Assembly: GCA_913776255.1 (NCBI GenBank)
Contig: CAJYLV010000031.1
Location: forward strand, 1-41,448
DNA length: 41,448 nucleotides
Source of the DNA: an uncultured Sphingomonas sp.
Lineage (GTDB): Bacteria; Pseudomonadota; Alphaproteobacteria; Sphingomonadales; Sphingomonadaceae
Reading direction: 5' to 3'
A model generated the notes under the pieces. That model was not told where the DNA came from. It was given only the letters and a program-made list of their open reading frames with translations, and did not search any database. Positions 14,215-22,272 of this stretch are shown here, piece after piece; position 1 is the first letter of the stretch, and the number at the start of each line of letters is the position of its first letter. The translations under genes and the position numbers were made by a program.

Positions 14215-16713
14215 TTGACCACGATCGCAAGCCTTCTCCTGACGACGGCACCGGGCGCGATGCTGCCGGGTGCCGCCTCGCCCGTTCCTGGCGTGGCGGG
14301 CGCGAGCGGCGACTTTCTGAAGCTGGTGCTCCCCGGATGCGGCGACGGGCTTGCGGTTGGGGTCCCGACCGTTGCCGGTGAGCCGGGGCGGCAGGATCTT
14401 GCCGGTTCCGGCACCGGGCTGCCGCTGGTCGATGCGGTGCTGTCGAGCGGCGAGGCGGCGCTGGCGTGGCTGGCCGACGCGACCGGCGTGCCGGTGCCGC
14501 CGGCGCCCCCCGCACTGCCGGTCGAAACGCCGGTGGCGACGACGCCGACCGCGGCGAAGGTCGTGGTGGCGGCGCTCGCGCCCGCGCCCGTGGTCGCGGA
14601 GACGCCGCCGCCTGCAGCCCGGCCGCGGCTGCGGGTCGTTACGCCCGATGTTCCGGTGCAGGTGCCGGGGAGCGATCATGTCGCGCCGTTCGCCGCGGCC
14701 GACACGCCAGCGTCGACCGTGCCGGGCGAGGATGATGCGCCGCCCGCCGATCCAGCCGCCGCGGTCACCGCGTCGGCCGCAGCGGCTCCGGTTACGCCGA
14801 CACCGGACATGGTCGCCGCCGCGCTGGCAAGCGCGCCGGCAGCGGATGCTCCGCCAATTGCTCAGACCGACGTGGCCGCTCCGGCGACGGTCGCGCCGAC
14901 GCGTTCCCCGGCCCGTGGCCGCACTGCGCTCGCCGCCGAGTCTCCCGTGCGCGACGGGCGCGCCGAAGCGCGGCCTGCGCCGCATTCGTCCGATGCGCCC
15001 CTTCCCGGTCCGGCGAGCGACGCCACACCGGTGAACGAAGCTCCCGCGCCGGCCGCACAACCCGCGCAGGTGTCGGCGCCGGTGCGTAGCGTCACACCGC
15101 CAGCAACGCCGTCGCCGGTCGCGAGCACCGCGTCCCCGCTGCCGACGGCAGCGGCCGCCCCCACGCACGCCGATGCCGAGGTGCCGCAGCCGCTCGGCGT
15201 GTCTCCTGCGGACGTGCCAGCGGCACAACCGGCGCTTGCACGAGCGGTGCCGCGCGACGCATCGCCACGCGCCGCCGCGCCGCCGGCTTCATCGGCGGCA
15301 GCGCCCATCGTCGCACCGCCCGCGAACCGCGACGCGCCGCCCGTGATCGAGATCACCGCCGACACCGCCGCCGCGATCGTCGCCGATGCCGCGCCGCCGG
15401 CGACGCCACCGCTCACACCCGAGCGCGGCACCACCCCGCCCCGCACTGCTGCGGCGAGCACGGCCACCGCACGGATCGACAGCACGCCAGCCGCCCTTCG
15501 CGTGCCCGAGGCGACGACCGCCGCGCCGATCGACGCGGCTCCGGCTGCTCCGCTGCCATCCGTGGCGGACGCGCCGGTGACGATCATGCCGGCCACGCGC
15601 GCGATGGCGGGCGCGGACGCACGCCCGGTCGCAGCACCGGCGGCGGAAGCACCTCGCCCGGCCGCGCCGCGCGGCGTCGAGCCGCTCAGCCCCGTTGTCA
15701 CGCCCGCATCGGCCGCCGACCGCGCGCCGGTCGCGCCGCCAGCGGTGATCGCGAGCGCGGCGGCGGTGCGCGTCGATGCGCCGGTGCTCGCGCCCGTGAC
15801 GGTGCCGCTCGCAAAGGCCGCCGCTCCAGTGGCGCAGCCACTCGCGAACGCCATCGCTACCGCGACCCCGCCGGTCGTCAACGCGGTCGCTCCCGTGCCG
15901 CAGCCGGTTGCGAGCGTCGTCGCTCCCGCGATTCCGCCGCTCGCCGACGCCACCGTGCCGCTTGCCGGCAGCGCTGCACCGCTGGCAATGCCGGTCACAC
16001 CCGTGGCGAGCATCGACGCTTCGGCGACCGATCTCCCGGTCCCGATCGGCGACCCGGCGCCGACCGGGCGCGAGCCGGCGCGCGCCACGCCCGCCCCGCT
16101 CCCGGTCGCGACCGATGCCGCGCCCGCGCCGGTGATCGCCAGCGCCGCGCGCACCTTCGCCGAGGCGATCCACCGCGCGGTCACCGCCGAGGATCGCGCG
16201 CGCCCCGCCGATCCGACCGCACCGGTCACGCCGCCGCAGGCGACCGCCGCGATCTCCGCCGCCGCGGTCACCGCGACCGGCCAGGCGCAGCAGCAGACGC
16301 TCGACATGCGCCAGCCGCACTGGCCCGCCGCGATGATCCAGCACATCGATAAGCTGCGCGACATGGCCGATGCCAACGACATGCGCATCCGCGTCGTCCC
16401 CGACGCACTGGGCGCGATCGACGTCGCGCTGCACCGCGAGGGCGACAGCGTGCAGGTCCAGCTCACCGCCGAACAACCGCAGACGCGCGCGCTGCTCGCC
16501 GATGCGCAGCCGCGGCTGACCGAAATGGCCGAGGCGCGCGGGCTCAAGCTCCACCATGCGCCGTCGGGCGGCACGACTGCGCAAGGCGACCGCCAGCCGT
16601 CGCAGCAGCAGCAACAATCCCAGCAACGCGCCGCGCCGGTTCCGGCCGCGCCGCCGTCCGCCCGTCGCGCCGCCACCGCGGACGCCGACGACACCGAACA
16701 CCGAATCGCCTGA
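14215..16713 (+). CDS. fliK: FliK, flagellar hook-length control protein
   Basis: A secreted ruler that measures the hook and switches export specificity. It is large at 832 residues. Most of it (about 80-680) is extremely Ala/Pro-rich and disordered, fitting a stretched ruler. The conserved C-terminal domain spans about 695-785, with HWPAAMIQHIDKLRDMADA, MRIRVVPDALGAIDVAL and VQVQLTAEQPQTRALL; a Gln-rich tail follows. The proposed TTG start at 14215 follows a sigma-54 element; no good Shine-Dalgarno is seen, so a later start is possible. The locally biased base composition produces long false frames on both strands here. Confidence 0.88.
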   Translation: MTTIASLLLTTAPGAMLPGAASPVPGVAGASGDFLKLVLPGCGDGLAVGVPTVAGEPGRQDLAGSGTGLPLVDAVLSSGEAALAWLADATGVPVPPAPPALPVETPVATTPTAAKVVVAALAPAPVVAETPPPAARPRLRVVTPDVPVQVPGSDHVAPFAAADTPASTVPGEDDAPPADPAAAVTASAAAAPVTPTPDMVAAALASAPAADAPPIAQTDVAAPATVAPTRSPARGRTALAAESPVRDGRAEARPAPHSSDAPLPGPASDATPVNEAPAPAAQPAQVSAPVRSVTPPATPSPVASTASPLPTAAAAPTHADAEVPQPLGVSPADVPAAQPALARAVPRDASPRAAAPPASSAAAPIVAPPANRDAPPVIEITADTAAAIVADAAPPATPPLTPERGTTPPRTAAASTATARIDSTPAALRVPEATTAAPIDAAPAAPLPSVADAPVTIMPATRAMAGADARPVAAPAAEAPRPAAPRGVEPLSPVVTPASAADRAPVAPPAVIASAAAVRVDAPVLAPVTVPLAKAAAPVAQPLANAIATATPPVVNAVAPVPQPVASVVAPAIPPLADATVPLAGSAAPLAMPVTPVASIDASATDLPVPIGDPAPTGREPARATPAPLPVATDAAPAPVIASAARTFAEAIHRAVTAEDRARPADPTAPVTPPQATAAISAAAVTATGQAQQQTLDMRQPHWPAAMIQHIDKLRDMADANDMRIRVVPDALGAIDVALHREGDSVQVQLTAEQPQTRALLADAQPRLTEMAEARGLKLHHAPSGGTTAQGDRQPSQQQQQSQQRAAPVPAAPPSARRAATADADDTEHRIA

Positions 16714-16729
16714 TTGAGGGAATCGAACG

Positions 16730-17407
16730 ATGAGTGACGCTCCGGCCGCAGACGCCGCGCCCAAGAAGAAGGGCAAGATGAAGATGATCGTGATCGGCGC
16801 CGTCGGCGTCATCGTCCTGCTGGGCGGTGGCGTCGGCGCCGGTCTCTATGCCGCGGGCTCGGGCATGGTCGGCGGCGGCAGCGGCAAGCCCGCCGCGCAC
16901 GAGGACCCCAACAAGCCCAAGCTCGTCCCCAAGAGCGAGCAGAAGCACCCCGGCGCGGGTGGTGAAGGCGGCGAGGGCGGCGAAGGCGGCCACGGCGGCG
17001 GCGAGGCGGCGGCCGAGGGCGGCGAGGGTGGCGACAGCGGCGGCGAGGCGCACGGCGCGCCGACTCCCGAGGGGCATGGCGGCGAGCCCTATGCCTCCAA
17101 TTATTTCGCGATGGAGAAGGAGTTCACCTCGAACCTGCAGGATTCGGTGCACTTCATCCAGATCGGGCTCGCGGTGTCGACGCCCTATGACGACAAGGTC
17201 ATCACCAACCTCAAGACCAACGACATCGCGATTCGCTCGGCGATCCTGATGACGCTGGGCGACACGCCCGAGGATCAGGTGTTCACCGGCGCCGGCAAGG
17301 CGCAGCTCCAGAAGCGGCTCGTCGCGACGATCAACCAGGTTCTGCGGGAAAAGGAAGGGTTTGGCGGGATCAGTAACGTCTACTTTACCACTTTCGTGGT
17401 TCAGTGA
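16730..17407 (+). CDS. fliL: FliL, stator-associated flagellar membrane protein
   Basis: A single-pass inner-membrane protein around the stator that supports torque. It has 225 residues: a Lys-rich cytoplasmic N-terminus, a membrane segment near 18-42, and a periplasmic domain from about 120, with FAMEKEFTSNL, HFIQIGLAVST and the C-terminal VYFTTFVVQ. Residues 74-118 form a Gly/Glu-rich tract with a few His, much longer than the linker in typical FliL proteins of about 150-170 residues. ATG at 16730 has GAGGGA eight bases upstream. fliM follows after 6 bp. Confidence 0.93.
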   Translation: MSDAPAADAAPKKKGKMKMIVIGAVGVIVLLGGGVGAGLYAAGSGMVGGGSGKPAAHEDPNKPKLVPKSEQKHPGAGGEGGEGGEGGHGGGEAAAEGGEGGDSGGEAHGAPTPEGHGGEPYASNYFAMEKEFTSNLQDSVHFIQIGLAVSTPYDDKVITNLKTNDIAIRSAILMTLGDTPEDQVFTGAGKAQLQKRLVATINQVLREKEGFGGISNVYFTTFVVQ

Positions 17408-17413
17408 ACGGAG

Positions 17414-18352
17414 ATGGTTAACAGGCCCGCCTCTCCCGACGCCGGATTCGATTCCGGCACGCCGATCGGCACCGCTGCCGCGTTGGGCGGGGGGTCGGGC
17501 GCGCCTGCCAAGCTGCATCCGTTCGGCGACCTGCACACGTTGCAGCATCTGTCGGCACGCGCCGCGCGCGGGGTGCGCCAGACCTTCGAGAGCTATTGGC
17601 GCGCCGAGACGCGCGCCTGGGCCGAACCGCTCGAGGTGCTGCGCTTCGCCGACTATCGCGCGGCACGCGGCGACAAGCTGACCGCGTGGCTGCCGCTGTC
17701 GATGGACGGCCGCCCGGCGCTGTGCGTGCTCGACAGCCAGTTCGTCGTCGAGATCATCGACCTGTTCTTCGGCGGCACCGGCGACGTCTCGCCGGTGCTC
17801 GCGCTCGAATTCACCCCCGCCTGCGACGTGATCGTCGCGCGCATCGCCAAGGCGCTGGCGCGCGCGCTGGAAGTGGCGTGGGAGCCGCTGGCGCGTGCGC
17901 GCTTCACCGCCGAGCCGTTCGAGCTGGGCGGGAACATGGTCCCCGGTGTCGAGGCCGACGAGGTGGTGATCGCCACCCGCTTCGCGATCGCGCGCGGCAG
18001 CGCCAAGCCGGCGTTCGTCGACATCCTCTATCCGGTCGCGACGCTCAAGCCGCACACGGTCGCGTTGACCGGCAAGGTCGTCGCCAAGCCGAGCGAGGTC
18101 GACGCCGAATGGCGCACCCAGCTGACCCGCGCGGCGATGGGCGTGCGCTTCCCGGTCCGCTCGGTGCTTGCCGAGCCGACCATCCCGCTCTCGCGGCTCA
18201 TGGATCTCAAGGAAGGCGACATCATCCCGATCAGCTTCGGCGCCGACGTGCCGATCGTGGTCGGCGGGATGGCGCTGGGGCTGGGCACCGTGGGCACGTC
18301 CAACGGCCGTGCGGCCATTCGCATCTCCAAGTTCGAAGGACCCCTGCAATGA
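17414..18352 (+). CDS. fliM: FliM, flagellar switch protein (lacking the usual CheY-binding N-terminus)
   Basis: The C-ring protein that connects FliG to FliN and normally binds phospho-CheY. It has 312 residues. The middle domain is recognisable (LDSQFVVEIIDLFFGG), and the C-terminal SpoA-like domain includes IPLSRLMDLKEGDIIPI. The N-terminal LSQxEIDALL-type peptide that binds CheY in most FliM proteins is absent: residues 1-35 are Pro/Gly/Ala-rich. The start cannot lie further upstream, because the frame has a stop at 17405-17407 (the same bases as the fliL stop). The stop overlaps fliN (ATGA). Confidence 0.93.
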   Translation: MVNRPASPDAGFDSGTPIGTAAALGGGSGAPAKLHPFGDLHTLQHLSARAARGVRQTFESYWRAETRAWAEPLEVLRFADYRAARGDKLTAWLPLSMDGRPALCVLDSQFVVEIIDLFFGGTGDVSPVLALEFTPACDVIVARIAKALARALEVAWEPLARARFTAEPFELGGNMVPGVEADEVVIATRFAIARGSAKPAFVDILYPVATLKPHTVALTGKVVAKPSEVDAEWRTQLTRAAMGVRFPVRSVLAEPTIPLSRLMDLKEGDIIPISFGADVPIVVGGMALGLGTVGTSNGRAAIRISKFEGPLQ

Positions 18353-18639
18353 ACGACATGACCGGCGGATTCGCGATCGACGCCGCCGTCGCCGCCAACC
18401 TGCGGCTTCTGCAGGGCGTCGACGTCAAGCTGACCGTCGAGATCGGCTCGACCACTCTATCGCTGCGCGAGCTGCTCGCACTGGGCGAATCGAGCGTGAT
18501 CGAGCTGGACCGGCAGGCCGGCGAGCTGCTCGACGTGCTGGTCAATGGCACGCTGATCGGGCGCGGCGAGATCGTGACGGTCGGTGAGCGCTACGGCGTC
18601 AAGATGACCGAGCTGGTCTCGCCCGAGAAGCGCGGCTGA
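18349..18639 (+). CDS. fliN: FliN, flagellar switch protein
   Basis: The lowest C-ring component, a SpoA-domain protein of 96 residues. It shows VDVKLTVEIGSTTLSLREL, GESSVIELDRQAGELLDV and IGRGEIVTVGERYGVKM, the complete FliN core. The long N-terminal extension of some FliN proteins is missing. ATG at 18349 overlaps the fliM stop. fliO follows after 14 bp. Confidence 0.95.
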   Translation: MNDMTGGFAIDAAVAANLRLLQGVDVKLTVEIGSTTLSLRELLALGESSVIELDRQAGELLDVLVNGTLIGRGEIVTVGERYGVKMTELVSPEKRG

Positions 18640-18653
18640 GGGGCACGCACGCG

Positions 18654-18932
18654 ATGATGTGGACCTATATCCTGAAGCTGGTCGTGATGCTCCCGCTCGT
18701 TTGCGGGTTGATGATCGGATGCCTGTATCTCTGGCGGCGGCTCGAGGCGCGGATGCCCGGCAAGCCGTCGACGCGCGGGATCGCGGTGCGCGAGACGATG
18801 ATGATCTCGCCGGGCGTCAAGCTGGCGGTGGTCGATTTCGAGGGGCGTCGCCTGCTCGTCTCGGTCAACCGCGCCGGCGTGACGCTGGTCGACAAGGCCG
18901 AAGGGCGCGTGCCGGTGGAGCCGGCCGCGTGA
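18654..18932 (+). CDS. fliO: FliO, flagellar export gate assembly protein
   Basis: A small membrane protein that helps FliP assemble. It has 92 residues: one membrane segment near 5-28 (LKLVVMLPLVCGLMIG), then a short cytoplasmic domain with ETMMISPGVKLAVVDFEGRR and LLVSVNRAGVTLV, the usual FliO core. It lies between fliN and fliP and overlaps fliP (GTGA), supporting the call despite weak family conservation. Confidence 0.85.
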   Translation: MMWTYILKLVVMLPLVCGLMIGCLYLWRRLEARMPGKPSTRGIAVRETMMISPGVKLAVVDFEGRRLLVSVNRAGVTLVDKAEGRVPVEPAA

Positions 18933-19825
18933 GCGCCTCGGCGATGCACAGCGGCGCGCTGATCCGCCCGCGCACGCGCGCCGCGGGACGGCGCTCGCAC
19001 CTGATCCTCGCGCTGCTCGCGATCGTCGTTGCGCTGTGCGTCGCGATGCCGGCGCTGGCGCAGACCTTCCCCGCCCCGTCGCAGCCGGCAGTGCAGGGTG
19101 CTCCGGCCGCGCCCGCGCCGGGCGTCGGCGACGCGGTCGACCGCGCGCTCGGGCAATTGTCGCGCGGCGATGCCGGCGCGCAGAACAACAACGGCTCGTT
19201 GTCGCTGTCGCTGCAGGTGCTCATCATCATGGGCCTGCTCACGGTGCTGCCGGGCATCGTGCTGATGATGACCAGCTTTACGCGGATCATCATCGTGCTG
19301 TCGATCCTGCGGCAGGCGATGGGGCTGCAACAGACGCCGCCCAACCAGGTGCTGATCGGCCTGTCGCTGTTCCTCAGCTTCTTCATCATGGCGCCGGCGA
19401 TCAACCAGATCAACACGACCGCGATCCAGCCCTATTCGCAGGGGCGGATCGGCGGCACCGAGCTGATCCAGACCGCCGCCGCGCCGCTCCACGCCTTTAT
19501 GTCGAAGCAGACGCGCGTGAAGGACGTGACGATGTTCGCGCAAATGGCGAAGTCCGGCCCCTACGCCACGCCGAAGGACATTCCCTATTCGGTGCTGCTG
19601 CCGGCGTTCGTCACCTCGGAGCTGAAGACCGCGTTCCAGATCGGCTTCCTGCTGTTCCTGCCGTTCATCGTCATCGACCTGGTCGTCGCGACGGTGCTGA
19701 TGGCGCTCGGCATGGCGATGCTCAGCCCGACGATCATCTCGCTGCCGTTCAAGCTGCTGCTGTTCGTGCTGATCGACGGCTGGGCGCTGACGATGGGCAG
19801 TCTGGCCAATTCGTTCGCCACCTAG
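18929..19825 (+). CDS. fliP: FliP, flagellar export gate protein
   Basis: A core channel subunit of the flagellar export gate. It has 298 residues from GTG 18929, which overlaps the fliO stop; ATG 18944 is a possible alternative. A cleavable signal-like segment ends near ALAQ (about 48). Conserved stretches include MTSFTRIIIVLSILRQAMG, QTPPNQVLIGLSLFLSFF, IPYSVLLPAFVTSELKTAF and VATVLMALGMAMLSPT. It is longer than typical (about 245) because of the N-terminal extension. A palindromic repeat begins immediately after its stop. Confidence 0.96.
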   Translation: MSASAMHSGALIRPRTRAAGRRSHLILALLAIVVALCVAMPALAQTFPAPSQPAVQGAPAAPAPGVGDAVDRALGQLSRGDAGAQNNNGSLSLSLQVLIIMGLLTVLPGIVLMMTSFTRIIIVLSILRQAMGLQQTPPNQVLIGLSLFLSFFIMAPAINQINTTAIQPYSQGRIGGTELIQTAAAPLHAFMSKQTRVKDVTMFAQMAKSGPYATPKDIPYSVLLPAFVTSELKTAFQIGFLLFLPFIVIDLVVATVLMALGMAMLSPTIISLPFKLLLFVLIDGWALTMGSLANSFAT

Positions 19826-19909
19826 CGCCCGTCATTGCGAGCGCAGCGAAGCAATCCAGTGTTTCGCGTGCCGCTTTGGATTGCTTCGCTGCGCTCGCAA
19901 TGACGGGCG
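19826..19909. repeat. Palindromic repeat family 1, copy C, between fliP and fliQ
   Basis: Arms matching copy B (GCGCAG left, CTGCGC right) are extended outward by CGCCC/GGGCG, so the stem is longer than in other copies. The central loop is unrelated to the others. It begins right after the fliP stop and ends 23 bp before fliQ, inside an otherwise tightly packed gene run. Confidence 0.92.
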
Positions 19910-19932
19910 TGGGACCGGAATGAGAGAGTGAC

Positions 19933-20214
19933 ATGCAACCGCTCGTCGACGCCGATTACTTCCTGACCGTCGCCAACCAGACCATGTGGGTGCTGGCGCT
20001 CGTCTCCGCGCCGATCCTGATCCCGGCGCTGCTGTCGGGGCTGATCCTCGGGATGGTGCAGGCCGCGACCTCGATCAACGAGCAGACGCTGAGCTTCGTC
20101 CCGAAGCTGATCGTCGTCGCGGTGTCGATCATGGTGTTCGGCGCGATGATCCTCGGGCTGCTGAGCGACTTCACGACCGAGATCTTCGCGCGCATCCCGG
20201 ATCTGGTGCATTGA
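19933..20214 (+). CDS. fliQ: FliQ, flagellar export gate protein
   Basis: A small two-helix membrane subunit of the export gate channel, 93 residues. Membrane segments span about 17-45 and 54-78, with the conserved GLILGMVQAATSINEQTLSF stretch between. ATG at 19933 follows a GAGAG-type ribosome site. Repeats flank it on both sides, in contrast to the overlapping genes upstream of fliP. Confidence 0.96.
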   Translation: MQPLVDADYFLTVANQTMWVLALVSAPILIPALLSGLILGMVQAATSINEQTLSFVPKLIVVAVSIMVFGAMILGLLSDFTTEIFARIPDLVH

Positions 20215-20235
20215 GCCTGACTTTGGCCCTTTATC

Positions 20236-20323
20236 GTACCCCGGCGAAGGCCGGGGTCCAGCTGCGGAACGATCGTGCTGACAACGATCGGCCCGTAACT
20301 GGGCCCCGCCCTTCGCCGGGGCA
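20236..20323. repeat. Palindromic repeat family 2, between fliQ and fliR
   Basis: Imperfect inverted arms: GTACCCCGGCGAAGGCCGGG at the left and, at the right, a stretch ending CTTCGCCGGGGCAC. Each arm also folds on itself. The centre has CGATCGT facing ACGATCG. A second, more degenerate copy lies at about 26153-26245. It ends 17 bp before fliR. Confidence 0.8.
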
Positions 20324-20340
20324 CAGGCGGCACAACTAAC

Positions 20341-21114
20341 GTGTTGGGTTTCGGCCTCTCCATCGAACCGCAGCTCTGGGCGCTGATCTTCGTCATGATC
20401 CGCGTCGGCGCGGCGTTCATTGCCGCGCCGGTGTTCGGCAACGTCTCCGTGCCGTTGCCGGTGCGGATCACGCTGGCCGGGGCGGTCGGGGTACTGGTGC
20501 TCGGCACCACGTCGATCCAGCCGCCCGCGACGATCTTCGCATTGTCCACCTTCGTCGCGGTCGCGGCCGAGGCGCTGGTCGGGCTCGCGCTCGGCTTCAT
20601 CGTCCAGATCGCCTTCGCCGCGCCGCTGATCGCGGGCGAGATCATCGGCGGGTCGATGGGGATCGGCTTCGCCAACATGATCGACCCCAATTCGGGGCGC
20701 TCCAGCCCGGCGATCGGCCAGTTCCTGTCGATCCTGCTGACCTTGCTGTTCCTGTCGCTCGACGGGCATCTCGTGCTCGTCGACATGGTGGTGAAGAGCT
20801 ACACCGCGCTGCCGCCCGGCGCGGCGTGGATGAACGTGGGCCAGCTGCGCGACATCGCGCTGTTCGGCGGCTATGCCTTCATGGCCGGGCTGCTGCTCGC
20901 GCTGCCGGTCGGCTTCCTGTTGCTGTGCCTCAACCTCGTGATGGGGATGGTGTCGCGCTCGGCGCCGTCGCTCAACCTGTTCTCGATCGGCCTGCCCGCC
21001 AGCCTCGCGGTCGGCGTCATCAGCCTCGCGATCGCGCTGCCCGCGATGGGCGATTACATGCAGGTGATCGTCCGTGAGGGCCTCGCCGCCGCGCAAAGCC
21101 TGGTGCTCGGCTGA
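20341..21114 (+). CDS. fliR: FliR, flagellar export gate protein
   Basis: An export gate channel subunit with six or so membrane segments, 257 residues. It shows VMIRVGAAFIAAPVFG near the N-terminus, GEIIGGSMGIGFANMIDP in the middle, and IGLPASLAVGVISLAIALP near the end. GTG at 20341 gives the normal family start; no Shine-Dalgarno is visible and a repeat hairpin lies just upstream. The stop overlaps flhB (TGATG). Confidence 0.95.
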   Translation: MLGFGLSIEPQLWALIFVMIRVGAAFIAAPVFGNVSVPLPVRITLAGAVGVLVLGTTSIQPPATIFALSTFVAVAAEALVGLALGFIVQIAFAAPLIAGEIIGGSMGIGFANMIDPNSGRSSPAIGQFLSILLTLLFLSLDGHLVLVDMVVKSYTALPPGAAWMNVGQLRDIALFGGYAFMAGLLLALPVGFLLLCLNLVMGMVSRSAPSLNLFSIGLPASLAVGVISLAIALPAMGDYMQVIVREGLAAAQSLVLG

Positions 21115-22238
21115 TGTCGGAGGGTGGCGACAAGACAGAAGCTCCAACCCAGAAGCGTCGCGACGACGCCAAGGAGAAGGGTGACGTCCTCAAGAGCCGC
21201 GACCTCGCGACCGCGTTCGTCGTGCTGGCCGGCATTACCTGGATCATGTTCTTCGGCCCGGCGCTGCTCGCCGCGTGCCGCGAGGTGATGGCGGCGAGCT
21301 TCAGCTTCAGCCACGCCGATGTCGAGGATTTCCAGCCGTGGCGGCCGCTGGTGCAGGCCGGGTGGAAGCTCGCCGCGCCGCTCGGCACGTTGTTCGCGAT
21401 CACGATCGCCGCCGCGATCGCCAGCCAGGCCGGGCTCGGCTCGCTGAGCTTCAACGCCAAATTGCTCGCCCCCAAGGCGTCGCGGATCAATCCCGGCTCG
21501 GGGATCATGCGCATCGTCGGCATGCAGGGCTGGATCGAGCTGGGCAAGTCGCTGCTCAAGGTCATCCTGCTCGGCGCGATCGGCGCGTGGATGCTGTGGC
21601 AGACCGCGCATTTCAGCTTCGGGCTCGCCGCCTCCAACCTGCCGGTCGCGCTGGCCGGGCTGGGGTCGACGCTGACGCATGTCCTGCTCGTCATGGCGAT
21701 GGGGCTGATTGCGATCGGCATGATCGACGTGCCGACCCAGATCATGCAGCTGCTCAAGAAGCTGCGCATGACCAAGCAGGAAGTGAAGGACGAGCACAAG
21801 GAGAGCGAGGGCAACCCCGAGATGAAGGGGCATATGCGCATGAAGCAGCGCGAGATGCTGTCGGGGGGCATGCACAAGGCGCTCGACCAGGCGCATGTCG
21901 TGCTCACCAACCCGACGCATTTCGCGGTCGCGCTGCGCTACGAGCGCGGGCGCGACGAAGTGCCGGTGGTGGTCGCCAAGGGGCGCGGCGCGCTGGCGCT
22001 CGCGATCCGTTCCGCGGCGAAGGACCGCGCGCTGCCGATCCTCGAATATCCGGCGCTGGCGCGCGCCGTTTACTATACCAGCCGCGAGGGACAGGAGGTC
22101 CGCGACGACCTGTACCTCGCCATCGCCACCGTGCTGGCTTTTGTCTTTGGACTCAATGCGCAGGCCGGTGGGACGCAGCCGCCGGTCGAGGTGCCCGACA
22201 CCGCGCGCTTCGACGAAAATGGTGTCCGCCAGTCATAA
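21114..22238 (+). CDS. flhB: FlhB, flagellar export gate and substrate-specificity switch
   Basis: A membrane protein whose cytoplasmic domain cuts itself at NPTH to switch export from rod/hook to filament substrates. It has 374 residues. The N-terminus DKTEAPTQKRRDDAKEKG is typical, four membrane segments lie between about 33 and 205, and NPTH is at 266-269. ATG at 21114 overlaps the fliR stop. Its TAA stop lies within the sigma-28 element of fliD. Confidence 0.97.
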   Translation: MSEGGDKTEAPTQKRRDDAKEKGDVLKSRDLATAFVVLAGITWIMFFGPALLAACREVMAASFSFSHADVEDFQPWRPLVQAGWKLAAPLGTLFAITIAAAIASQAGLGSLSFNAKLLAPKASRINPGSGIMRIVGMQGWIELGKSLLKVILLGAIGAWMLWQTAHFSFGLAASNLPVALAGLGSTLTHVLLVMAMGLIAIGMIDVPTQIMQLLKKLRMTKQEVKDEHKESEGNPEMKGHMRMKQREMLSGGMHKALDQAHVVLTNPTHFAVALRYERGRDEVPVVVAKGRGALALAIRSAAKDRALPILEYPALARAVYYTSREGQEVRDDLYLAIATVLAFVFGLNAQAGGTQPPVEVPDTARFDENGVRQS

Positions 22239-22262
22239 AGAATCGCCGCGCGCGGCCGTTTA
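22236..22262 (+). promoter_or_regulatory. Sigma-28 (FliA) promoter of fliD
   Basis: TAAA (22236-22239), 15 bases, GCCGTTTA (22255-22262). It is the closest match to the FliA consensus in the window. Its TAAA uses the flhB stop codon. Expected transcription starts only about 5 bases before the fliD ATG at 22273, so FliA-made mRNA would have little or no leader. Confidence 0.8.
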
Positions 22263-22272
22263 GGAGAGCATC

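Noticed and set aside
14862..16812. Long minus-strand frames antisense to fliK
   Set aside because: They mirror the repetitive Ala/Pro codons of FliK, give Gly/Ala/Ser or Arg-rich strings and have no start context.
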